Part shown: in pieces, positions 1 through 5,027 of the stretch
Numbering within the stretch: position 1 is the first letter of the stretch
How the letters are laid out: each line of letters starts with the position of its first letter
NCBI GenBank assembly: GCA_947628355.1
Contig: CANQZO010000144.1
Coordinates: 1 to 5,027, forward strand
DNA length: 5,027 nucleotides
Origin: Candidatus Gastranaerophilales bacterium
GTDB taxonomy: Bacteria; Cyanobacteriota; Vampirovibrionia; Gastranaerophilales; Gastranaerophilaceae
Direction: 5' to 3'
The notes under the pieces: generated by a model
Database searches by the model: none
Seen by the model: only the letters and a program-made list of their open reading frames with translations
What the model was told of the DNA's origin: nothing
Translations under genes and position numbers: made by a program

Positions 1-10
1 CCTTATATAT

Positions 11-202
11 TTAGTCGAAAAGCACCGAAACGCCGTGCATATCAAAATTATTTCTTACTAAAGTATGACCACCGCCCTCATGCCCGCAATTGCAGCACAT
101 AGCAAGTTTATAACGAAAGAAAACAAGCCCATGTTCAATCCACGGACAACTGTAATAATATCCTTCTTTTTTACTTAAATATCTTTCATCATATATAAAC
201 AT
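11..202 (-). CDS. Truncated radical SAM family protein: N-terminal Cys-rich domain only, possible pseudogene
   Basis: This 63-residue product matches only the N-terminus of the two full-length radical SAM proteins in the window. It has the Cys of SCPWIEHG (C19), the pair MCC (C36, C37) plus C39, and the HEGGGHT segment. These correspond to SC..EHG, CC and H.GGG in the others. The match continues through RNNF and ends at LFD, where the homologues read LFDKKRKYRE or IFANRK. Here the next codon is TAA, and IYK follows before the window edge. A single AAA-to-TAA change would explain the stop, but only 10 bases lie beyond it, so a surviving downstream reading frame cannot be tested. The ATG lies 2 bases after the stop of the preceding gene, with an AGG about 6 bases upstream, so it is probably translated by coupling. 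It lacks the CX3CX2C core and cannot be a radical SAM enzyme alone. Alternatives are a free-standing metal-binding peptide or a gene split by mutation. Confidence 0.6.
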   Translation of the reverse strand: MFIYDERYLSKKEGYYYSCPWIEHGLVFFRYKLAMCCNCGHEGGGHTLVRNNFDMHGVSVLFD

Positions 203-204
203 AC

Positions 205-1071
205 TTACCTGCTTTTAATCTTATTACAGATATTCTCTAACTTCGGAGTAAATTCTATATCATAATTATTCAATTTGGATAAATCCTTTGTAAACATTAA
301 TAACTCTTTAAGATAATCGGGGATATTTCCGTTTAAATGTTCAAACCATTTATTTTCAATGTCAATTGAAAGTTTTTTTATTCCCAAACCTCTAGAGAGC
401 ATAAACCAGTCAAATATTTCTTTTTGATTATCATTAATGCCGTTTATAATTGTATAATTTAATATAACCCTCTTTTTCTTTCTGTCATCATATTGCAGAT
501 ACCTTTTTATAACAGACAGTGCAATATCAAATTTATTATAGCCTTTAACTCTTTCGTAAATATAAGGGCAGCCGCAGTCAAAAGATACAATAACCTTTGC
601 AATTTTTTTATCAATCGCCTCTGCAATAGAATGACAATAACGCTGAGCGGACGTTTTTATTGTAATATCTTTCATCTCAGTATTTATAAAGTAATACATT
701 AATTTATCAAATTCGGGATGAAGCGTAGCATCACCGCATTCAAATACTATCCTTGTATTTTTTGAAATATATTTTTTATCAAATAATTCTTCAATTATAG
801 GGAATATATCAAAATGATTAGCTGAAGATAAATCATCAACTTTATCTTCATTGCAGTATACACATTTTAAAAAACAAGATTTCCAATGCCCTAATTCAAC
901 GAATTCAAAGGAAGTATTAATTTTATCTTTTAATAAATTTATATCAAAATTAAATCCGTTAAAATTATTACAAATAAGTAATTCCCCGTCATCGTACTCA
1001 TCAGATTTTATAAGAATTTTCCCGTCATAAGAAAAAACTATGCCTTTTTTAAAAGATGATTTTCCAATCAT
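205..1071 (-). CDS. Radical SAM paralogue lacking the N-terminal cysteines
   Basis: A 288-residue radical SAM protein of unknown substrate, expected in the cytoplasm. The cluster motif is CFLKCVYC (C66, C70, C73, CX3CX2C). Downstream landmarks of the neighbouring family members are present: FPIIEELFDKK, IINGIND (208-214, like IPGVND) and DIENKWFEH (237-245, like DIEDNWFKEH). Two departures stand out. The N-terminus aligns by layout (KGIVFSYDG, then NNFNGF) but has none of the equivalent Cys, no GGG, and lacks the CxGC segment, which makes the protein 33 residues shorter. The SAM-contacting GGGEP motif is replaced by ECGDATLHPEF (111-121). It should still bind a 4Fe-4S cluster, but SAM binding may differ; whether it is active is unknown. 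Its ATG overlaps the upstream gene's TGA as ATGA. The nearest purine-rich site (AGGG) is about 12 bases away, so translational coupling is likely. A partner or regulatory subunit of the upstream enzyme is one possible role (inference). Confidence 0.85.
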   Translation of the reverse strand: MIGKSSFKKGIVFSYDGKILIKSDEYDDGELLICNNFNGFNFDINLLKDKINTSFEFVELGHWKSCFLKCVYCNEDKVDDLSSANHFDIFPIIEELFDKKYISKNTRIVFECGDATLHPEFDKLMYYFINTEMKDITIKTSAQRYCHSIAEAIDKKIAKVIVSFDCGCPYIYERVKGYNKFDIALSVIKRYLQYDDRKKKRVILNYTIINGINDNQKEIFDWFMLSRGLGIKKLSIDIENKWFEHLNGNIPDYLKELLMFTKDLSKLNNYDIEFTPKLENICNKIKSR

Positions 1072-2033
1072 TTTAATCTGTTTTCCCTGTCAATTTTTAA
1101 ATTTGAAGCACGTTCATACAATTCGCAAGTATCAATTCCGTATTGTCTGTAGCATTCAAATACAAAATCACTTATTACGTATACGTACTGAGGGATTTTT
1201 TCTCTGTGTTCTTTAAACCAGTTATCCTCAATATCAAAAGCAACATTAGTTATACCAGCCTCATAGGTCTTTTTCAGCCAGTTTTTTACTTCGGACAAAC
1301 TGTCATTAACTCCCGGAATTAAAACGAATTTTGTTCTTATAAGTCCGTTTTTAGTTTTGGCATATTTAGCAAGATTTTTCCATACTTGGTCATAGCAGGG
1401 AACCTGTTTGATTTTTTGATACACTTCTGGTGTCCCTGAATCAACGGAAGTAATTAATGTAATTTTCCCGAGCTTTAGCCCTTTTTCAATAGCAGAAGAA
1501 TATTTAATACCGTCAGAGTGTATTCTTATGTTATAAACATCGTAATCAAGGAGTAAATATACAAGTTCTTCAAACTCTTTTAAAATAGTAGGCTCACCGC
1601 CGCCAAAGGTAATTGTTGCATTTTTTGACAAAACTTTTTTATCAATCATATCCTTTATTACGGGATATATATTGTAAGTTTTATTTGCATTAAAAAATTT
1701 TTTATCTTTTTCCGTATAACAGTATATGCAATTGCAATTACAATGAGTAAAATGCCCTATTAAAACTTCATCTATATAATTTTCACTGTTCCATTCATTT
1801 TCTTTTAAATAATAACAACCCGTACACTTTTCGGGAACAATACCGTTTTTAATATTTTCTCTCATAATTTTGCGGTTAGCAAAAATTTCATCCCAATTAA
1901 TAAGCTCACCATGGTAATTATTAATCTGCGTAATATTTCCGCCGCCGGGGTGCGAACTTATACAGCAGATTTGAACTGATGTAGAGAAAAATGTTATACC
2001 GTGCTCAAGATGAATACAACTTATATATTTCAA
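1068..2033 (-). CDS. Radical SAM protein with N-terminal SPASM-like Cys domain
   Basis: A 321-residue putative radical SAM enzyme, which would cleave SAM reductively at a 4Fe-4S cluster to start radical chemistry. The substrate is not recognisable. The core motif is CNCNCIYC, giving CX3CX2C at C98, C102, C105, with an extra C100 inside. FGGGEPTI (143-150) is the SAM-binding GGE motif; SVDSG (196-200), IPGVND (239-244) and DIEDNWF (267-273) follow. Before the core is a Cys-rich region: C6, CC at 23-24, HPGGG at 28-32, INWDEIF (45-51), then C70-x-x-C73 after a charged stretch ending in P-E-K. This spacing resembles a SPASM or twitch auxiliary-cluster domain moved to the N-terminus (inference). 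The start is TTG at 2033, chosen because the next residues KYISC match the ATG-started homologue on the other strand and an AGG lies 7 bases upstream. It is the first gene of the leftward operon and overlaps the next gene by 4 bases. Confidence 0.9.
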   Translation of the reverse strand: MKYISCIHLEHGITFFSTSVQICCISSHPGGGNITQINNYHGELINWDEIFANRKIMRENIKNGIVPEKCTGCYYLKENEWNSENYIDEVLIGHFTHCNCNCIYCYTEKDKKFFNANKTYNIYPVIKDMIDKKVLSKNATITFGGGEPTILKEFEELVYLLLDYDVYNIRIHSDGIKYSSAIEKGLKLGKITLITSVDSGTPEVYQKIKQVPCYDQVWKNLAKYAKTKNGLIRTKFVLIPGVNDSLSEVKNWLKKTYEAGITNVAFDIEDNWFKEHREKIPQYVYVISDFVFECYRQYGIDTCELYERASNLKIDRENRLK

Positions 2034-2068
2034 AACAATACCTATAATACAATTTTATCAATGCAATT

Positions 2069-2098
2069 ATTATATCATTAACAACAAAACAAATACAA
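2069..2098 (-). promoter_or_regulatory. Candidate promoter of the leftward radical SAM operon
   Basis: On the minus strand a perfect TATAAT (2069-2074) is preceded after 18 bases by TTGTAT (2093-2098), a three-of-six match to TTGACA. Transcription would begin near 2062, giving a leader of about 28 bases that contains the AGG before the TTG start. The region is very AT-rich, so chance matches are likely. Confidence 0.4.
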
Positions 2099-2122
2099 TA
2101 AAAATAGTAATTCTTAGTATTC

Positions 2123-2149
2123 TTGACTATAAAATTTCATGATGATAAC
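2123..2149 (+). promoter_or_regulatory. Weak candidate promoter of the rightward radical SAM gene
   Basis: TTGACT (2123-2128) is a good -35 match. The best nearby -10 is GATAAC (2144-2149), 15 bases away and matching four of six. TAACTT at a 17-base spacing is weaker. Another TATAAT on this strand at 2043-2048 has no convincing -35 and would imply a leader of about 120 bases. Confidence 0.25.
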
Positions 2150-2165
2150 TTAATAATAGGAATAT

Positions 2166-2169
2166 GGGA
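2166..2169 (+). promoter_or_regulatory. Ribosome binding site (GGGA) for the 2177 start
   Basis: GGGA lies 7 bases before the ATG at 2177 and supports that start. A second AGG at 2158-2160 sits too far upstream to be the main site. Confidence 0.45.
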
Positions 2170-2176
2170 TTTTTAA

Positions 2177-3142
2177 ATGAAATATCTAAGTTGCAGATAT
2201 ATAGAACACGGCATGGATTTTGAACATACAAGACTTGAAACTTGTTGTTTTACCTGTCATAGCGGAGGCGGACAGATAACATTAAAAAATGAATATGCCG
2301 GTGAGCAAATTAACTGGCAGGAGCTTTTTGATAAAAAAAGAAAATACAGGGAAGAACACAGAAAAGGAAATTTGACGCCAAATTGTAAAGGCTGCGTATT
2401 CCTTGAAGAAAAAGAGTGGGATGATGAAGATTATATTAATTTTCTTCAATTTAATTACTGGATAGCCTGCAACAGTAAATGTACATATTGCTATGAAGTG
2501 CAAAACAAAAAATTATTTGAAAAAATTAAACCTTATGACGCAGTTCCCGTAGTTAGAAAAATGCTTGAAGAAAAAATACTGCGCCCCGGAGGAGAAGTAT
2601 CATTCGGCGGAGGAGAACCGACTATTGCTCCTGAGTTTGAAGATTTAATAAACCTTTTAACTCAATACGGATTTAGGAATATGCGCATTCATTCTTCAGG
2701 AATAAAATTTTCTCCGGCTATAGCAAAAGCCATTGAAAAAGGTGTTCTTAATGTTGTAATTTCAATTGACTCTGGATGTGAAAAAACTTATAAAAAAATT
2801 AAAAGAGTTAACGCATATAAAAAAGTTATTGAAAATATGAAAAAATATGCGCAGGCAAATACGGATAAATTCGGACTTATGACTTCAAAATATATCATAA
2901 TCCCCGATGTTAACGATAACAGAAAAGAAATCGATTTATGGATTGATTCCGTTGTAAAATGCGGCGGAAAATGGCTTGCCCTTGATATTGAAGATGTTTG
3001 GTATAAAATGAACCGTTCTACAATATCAGCATATTATCTTGATTTAGTAAATTATGTAATAGATAAAGCCCGCTCTTTAGAAATGAAAATAGAATTATAT
3101 GACAGGGCAAGAGGACTAAAAGAGGGTAAAAATCAACTTTAA
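2177..3142 (+). CDS. Radical SAM protein with N-terminal SPASM-like Cys domain
   Basis: A 321-residue paralogue of the divergent minus-strand enzyme, the same length; 26 of the first 50 residues are identical by my count, without gaps. It has C6, CC at 23-24 plus an extra C27, HSGGG (28-32), INWQELF (45-51) and C70-x-x-C73, then the radical SAM core CNSKCTYC (C98, C102, C105). FGGGEPTI (143-150), SIDSG (196-200), IPDVND (242-247) and LDIEDVWY (269-276) complete the family pattern. The N-terminal cysteines probably bind an auxiliary Fe-S cluster (inference from the SPASM-like spacing). The substrate is unknown; peptide or cell-surface sugar modification are both possible for such proteins. There is no signal peptide or membrane segment, so it should be cytoplasmic. 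The ATG start is supported by GGGA 7 bases upstream and by alignment of the first residues (MKY.SC) with the paralogue. The next gene lies 75 bases downstream on the same strand. Confidence 0.92.
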   Translation: MKYLSCRYIEHGMDFEHTRLETCCFTCHSGGGQITLKNEYAGEQINWQELFDKKRKYREEHRKGNLTPNCKGCVFLEEKEWDDEDYINFLQFNYWIACNSKCTYCYEVQNKKLFEKIKPYDAVPVVRKMLEEKILRPGGEVSFGGGEPTIAPEFEDLINLLTQYGFRNMRIHSSGIKFSPAIAKAIEKGVLNVVISIDSGCEKTYKKIKRVNAYKKVIENMKKYAQANTDKFGLMTSKYIIIPDVNDNRKEIDLWIDSVVKCGGKWLALDIEDVWYKMNRSTISAYYLDLVNYVIDKARSLEMKIELYDRARGLKEGKNQL

Positions 3143-3160
3143 ATGTAAACTCTTTATAAT

Positions 3161-3192
3161 AAAATAGCAATTTTTTGTAATGTTATTTTTTT
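3161..3192 (+). terminator. Weak AU-rich hairpin with T-tract, possible terminator
   Basis: AAAATAGCA (3161-3169) can pair with TGTTATTTT (3181-3189) across an 11-base loop, including one G-U pair. The right arm runs straight into a T-tract ending at 3192. There is almost no GC in the stem, so termination would be weak and readthrough into the peptidase gene is likely. It could equally be chance in AT-rich DNA. Confidence 0.25.
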
Positions 3193-3198
3193 ATATAA

Positions 3199-3205
3199 GA
3201 GAAGG
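3199..3205 (+). promoter_or_regulatory. Purine-rich ribosome binding site for the 3218 start
   Basis: GAGAAGG lies 12 bases before the ATG at 3218. It is the best Shine-Dalgarno-like site in the 75-base gap, although the spacing is longer than the usual 5 to 9 bases. Confidence 0.45.
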
Positions 3206-3217
3206 TATAGTATTGCT

Positions 3218-4579
3218 ATGTTAAAAATAGAAAATATTAATAATAATTATTATAATGCAGGTAAAAGTTTATCAGTAAAGACTTCGCCTGCAATAACTTC
3301 GTCAAATACAAGCATACCTTCGGATTTAAAGAGAGTAACAGGTCAAAATGTACTTGCATACTATCCTTCATTTGGAGCAGGAAAAGACAAAACTTCCGTT
3401 TCAAAAAAACAGCAAATTAACACAATTAAGTCTAAAATTGACCGCAATACTCAAATTTTATTAAACCGTCTTGAACAAAAAGGAATAATGGAAAATAACA
3501 GTTCCAATGACGGTTCAACCGTTCTTGACAACCTGTACAAAATTGCAACGGAACCAAGAATAAGCGGATTATCAACGAAACAAATACTTACAGAAGTAAT
3601 ACAAGCATTAAATAATCCTTATTCCATAACTCAAAAGTTCGGCGATATCCCATCTAATGTAGCCCGGGAAATTTCACAAGAAACAGGAAAAGATTTTCCC
3701 TCTCAAGCATTAAATGTTGTTTCTTCCTCCTGCGTAGTTGCCAGTATGGAATTTAATCTTGCGCAAAAAATGCCTGCAGAATTTGTAAGGTTCGCTCAAG
3801 GCTTAAGCGGAAAAAATTATTGTGTTGATAAAAATATAAATATGTCTGCAATTGACAGCAATTACGCTACGGGATTGTGGAAACTAAAATCATTTAACAG
3901 CGAATATAAAATTGATAACTGGGATAATGTAACAGTAAGAATAAAGCCGGACAGAAGCGCAATAGTCAGAGCAAGAGTCCAAACCTCATACAGAGATAAA
4001 GGTGAACGCTCCTGCGTAGACGCATTAATACAGTCTGCTTTATTAAATTTAGGTTCGCAAAATACTTATGATGCGCTGACTGACGAAAGAGCAGGTATTT
4101 TTAATCAAGATAAAAACGGCTTAACAGATTTTGAAAAAACTTTTGTAGAAACAATCGTATTTGAAAAGCCTAAAATTTCGGTTGTTTATCAAAATATAGA
4201 TGAAAACGGTTATCTGACAGGATATAACGCAGAACCTAACGAAACAAAAGAACATATATTAAAATCTTTAAGGTTAGGTCAAAATGTCATTGTCGGATAT
4301 ACTCATCTGGATGAAGATAAAAAAGTAAACGGCGGGCATGAAATAACAATTGTTGATTACGAACAAGATGCAGACGGAACGGAATATTTTGTATGCAATG
4401 ATACTGATGATAATTTAGATGAATCAGTCAGATATAAAGTAAATGATTTATTACCGTTAATACATCATGCAGGCATTTCAAAAGAAGCGCTCGGAAAAGA
4501 CGATATTATATGCGAGCCATGGAGAGAAATCATTACGGAATTTCAACAAATGCTGGCAGCTGAAAAAGCAGGAGCTTAA
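3218..4579 (+). CDS. Candidate papain-fold (C39-like) cysteine peptidase, 453 residues
   Basis: I do not recognise a named family. Residues 1-60 are Asn/Ser/Thr-rich and probably disordered, with YYPSFGAG (48-55). Residues 60-95 look helical and charged. SSSCVVASMEFNLA (169-182) puts Cys172 at the start of a predicted helix, as in papain-fold nucleophile sites. NGGHEITIVDYE (371-382) followed by FVCNDTDDN (391-399) fits the His374 and Asp395 or Asn394 of such a catalytic triad; the preceding GQNVIVGYTH strand is also typical of C39-like domains. A second Cys site, ERSCVDALIQSALLNLGS (263-280), could instead supply the nucleophile. About 200 residues separate Cys172 from His374, longer than in a minimal C39 domain, so there is an insertion or a two-part domain. 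No signal peptide or membrane segment is visible. It follows the radical SAM gene on the same strand; a TATAAT at 3155-3160 without a good -35 leaves open whether it has its own promoter. Peptidase activity is an inference. Confidence 0.8.
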   Translation: MLKIENINNNYYNAGKSLSVKTSPAITSSNTSIPSDLKRVTGQNVLAYYPSFGAGKDKTSVSKKQQINTIKSKIDRNTQILLNRLEQKGIMENNSSNDGSTVLDNLYKIATEPRISGLSTKQILTEVIQALNNPYSITQKFGDIPSNVAREISQETGKDFPSQALNVVSSSCVVASMEFNLAQKMPAEFVRFAQGLSGKNYCVDKNINMSAIDSNYATGLWKLKSFNSEYKIDNWDNVTVRIKPDRSAIVRARVQTSYRDKGERSCVDALIQSALLNLGSQNTYDALTDERAGIFNQDKNGLTDFEKTFVETIVFEKPKISVVYQNIDENGYLTGYNAEPNETKEHILKSLRLGQNVIVGYTHLDEDKKVNGGHEITIVDYEQDADGTEYFVCNDTDDNLDESVRYKVNDLLPLIHHAGISKEALGKDDIICEPWREIITEFQQMLAAEKAGA

Positions 4580-4622
4580 TTAATTTTTACTTTATTAAAT
4601 ATTAATATTTTAATTAATAATA

Positions 4623-4653
4623 AAAAAGGGAAATGTTTTTCATTTCCCTTTTT
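4623..4653. terminator. Bidirectional intrinsic terminator
   Basis: A perfect 13-base-pair stem, AAAAAGGGAAATG (4623-4635) and CATTTCCCTTTTT (4641-4653), closes a five-T loop. The A-run and T-run flanks make it work in both directions. It lies between the stops of the converging genes at 4579 and 4672 and so can end both transcripts. The rest of this gap (4580-4622) is AT-rich with only small AT palindromes. Confidence 0.9.
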
Positions 4654-4671
4654 CTATATTACCAGTTTATA

Positions 4672-5027
4672 TTAACCTCTATAATTTAAACCGCCTTTTT
4701 TACTTCCGCCGCCTAATCGTGAAATAACAAATGATGTTAACTTACCGATTGCGGATGTAGGTTGTGTCGAACTGATTGAAGAAGCACTTGGTGCATCTAA
4801 TCCAGGCATAGTTTCCGGTTCAAAATCTTCTTCGGGTTCTTCATCATCACATCCGGGTTCTTCATCGACAGGAGGCTGCTGAGAAGGTTTATCTTCCGTT
4901 TTACCGCCATCGGTGTCTTGAGAAGGTGTATCTTCTGTTTTACCGTCATCGGGGTCTTGCGGAGGTGTGTCTTCCGATGTTCCCGGTGTTGAGCCTGTAT
5001 TACCGCCGATTTCACCGCCGGGTATTA
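4672..5027 (-). CDS. C-terminal part of an acidic repeat-tailed protein (5' end outside window)
   Basis: An uninterrupted minus-strand frame enters at the right edge and runs 117 codons to TAA at 4672-4674; no start is in the window. It begins IPGGEIGGNTGSTPGTSEDT. Three imperfect 13-residue repeats, consensus EDTPSQDTDGGKT, follow at visible residues 18-55. An acidic stretch of Glu/Asp/Pro (54-71), a Ser/Thr linker and a short hydrophobic segment, IGKLTSFVISRL (93-104), come next, then a Gly/Lys tail ending GGLNYRG. The composition is unlike the AT-rich genes to the left, with more GC-rich Pro, Gly and Asp codons, but this follows from the residues used. Such tails are usually flexible linkers or surface-exposed, or sometimes calcium-binding, regions. 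No LPXTG signal or clear membrane anchor is seen. The stop lies 18 bases beyond the shared terminator. Because the frame carries codon-level repeats and is followed by a terminator, I prefer it to the overlapping minus-strand frame at 4797-5015. Function unknown. Confidence 0.75.
   Translation of the reverse strand, partial: IPGGEIGGNTGSTPGTSEDTPPQDPDDGKTEDTPSQDTDGGKTEDKPSQQPPVDEEPGCDDEEPEEDFEPETMPGLDAPSASSISSTQPTSAIGKLTSFVISRLGGGSKKGGLNYRG
4861..4974 (-). repeat. 39-base imperfect tandem repeat (three copies, last one partial)
   Basis: Units at 4936-4974 and 4897-4935 are each 39 bases. A third, degenerate 36-base copy lies at 4861-4896. Each encodes a 13-residue block of the type EDTPSQDTDGGKT, and changes between units are partly synonymous. 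The repeat keeps frame within the partial gene, so copy-number changes would alter tail length without a frameshift. Confidence 0.75.

Noticed and set aside
11..202. Cys-rich 63-residue ORF as a peptide precursor modified by the adjacent radical SAM enzymes
   Set aside because: Its EHG, CC and GGG motifs and order match the N-terminus of the full-length radical SAM proteins, so descent from that domain explains it better than a leader plus core peptide.
493..702. Plus-strand 69-residue ORF
   Set aside because: It lies entirely antisense to the radical SAM paralogue and has no ribosome binding site or recognisable motif; it is a shadow.
2282..2503. Minus-strand 73-residue hydrophobic ORF
   Set aside because: It is antisense to the conserved Cys-rich part of the rightward radical SAM gene; its hydrophobicity reflects the reverse complement of Lys/Glu codons.
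4597..4620. AT palindromes around ATATTAATAT as an operator or origin element
   Set aside because: Short palindromes are expected by chance in nearly pure A/T sequence, and nothing else supports a site.
4797..5015. Minus-strand 72-residue Lys-rich ORF with LLKTPM-like repeats
   Set aside because: It overlaps the better-supported frame ending at 4672, and its repetition is that frame's 39-base repeat read out of phase.

Overview
This is a compact, AT-rich bacterial window. Its core is a cluster of related radical SAM (S-adenosylmethionine) enzymes of unknown substrate, next to a probable papain-fold cysteine peptidase. The organism is uncertain. Low GC, short intergenic gaps, AT-rich codons and the Asn/Ser-rich N-terminus of the 453-residue protein (with its YYPSFGAG stretch) recall uncultured gut bacteria such as Candidatus Gastranaerophilales (Vampirovibrionia). 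That placement is an impression from protein style; no rRNA or marker gene is present.

Layout. On the minus strand, positions 2033 to 11 form an apparent operon read leftwards. First comes a complete 321-residue radical SAM protein with a TTG start. A 288-residue paralogue follows, overlapping it by 4 bases (ATGA). Two bases further on is a 63-residue ORF that matches only the N-terminal metal-binding-like region of the same family and then stops. A second complete 321-residue family member (2177-3142) is transcribed in the opposite direction from a 143-base divergent intergenic region. It is followed on the same strand by the 453-residue candidate cysteine peptidase (3218-4579). A strong symmetrical hairpin terminator at 4623-4653 separates that gene from a convergent minus-strand gene. 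Only the last 117 codons of this gene (4672-5027) lie in the window; they encode an acidic Pro/Thr/Asp repeat tail ending in a Gly/Lys-rich segment.

The two full-length radical SAM proteins align without gaps through their N-terminal half. They share a Cys-rich N-terminus resembling a SPASM/twitch auxiliary-cluster domain placed before, not after, the CX3CX2C core. The 288-residue paralogue keeps the SAM-cluster cysteines but has lost every one of these N-terminal cysteines, and its GGGEP motif has changed. The 63-residue ORF has the reverse content: N-terminal cysteines but no core. The family has therefore been duplicated and is diversifying or decaying here. Joint action of the radical SAM proteins and the peptidase, for example in peptide modification and cleavage, is a hypothesis from proximity only.

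No RNA genes, insertion sequences, CRISPR arrays or attachment sites were seen, and no stretch over 300 bases lacks a gene.
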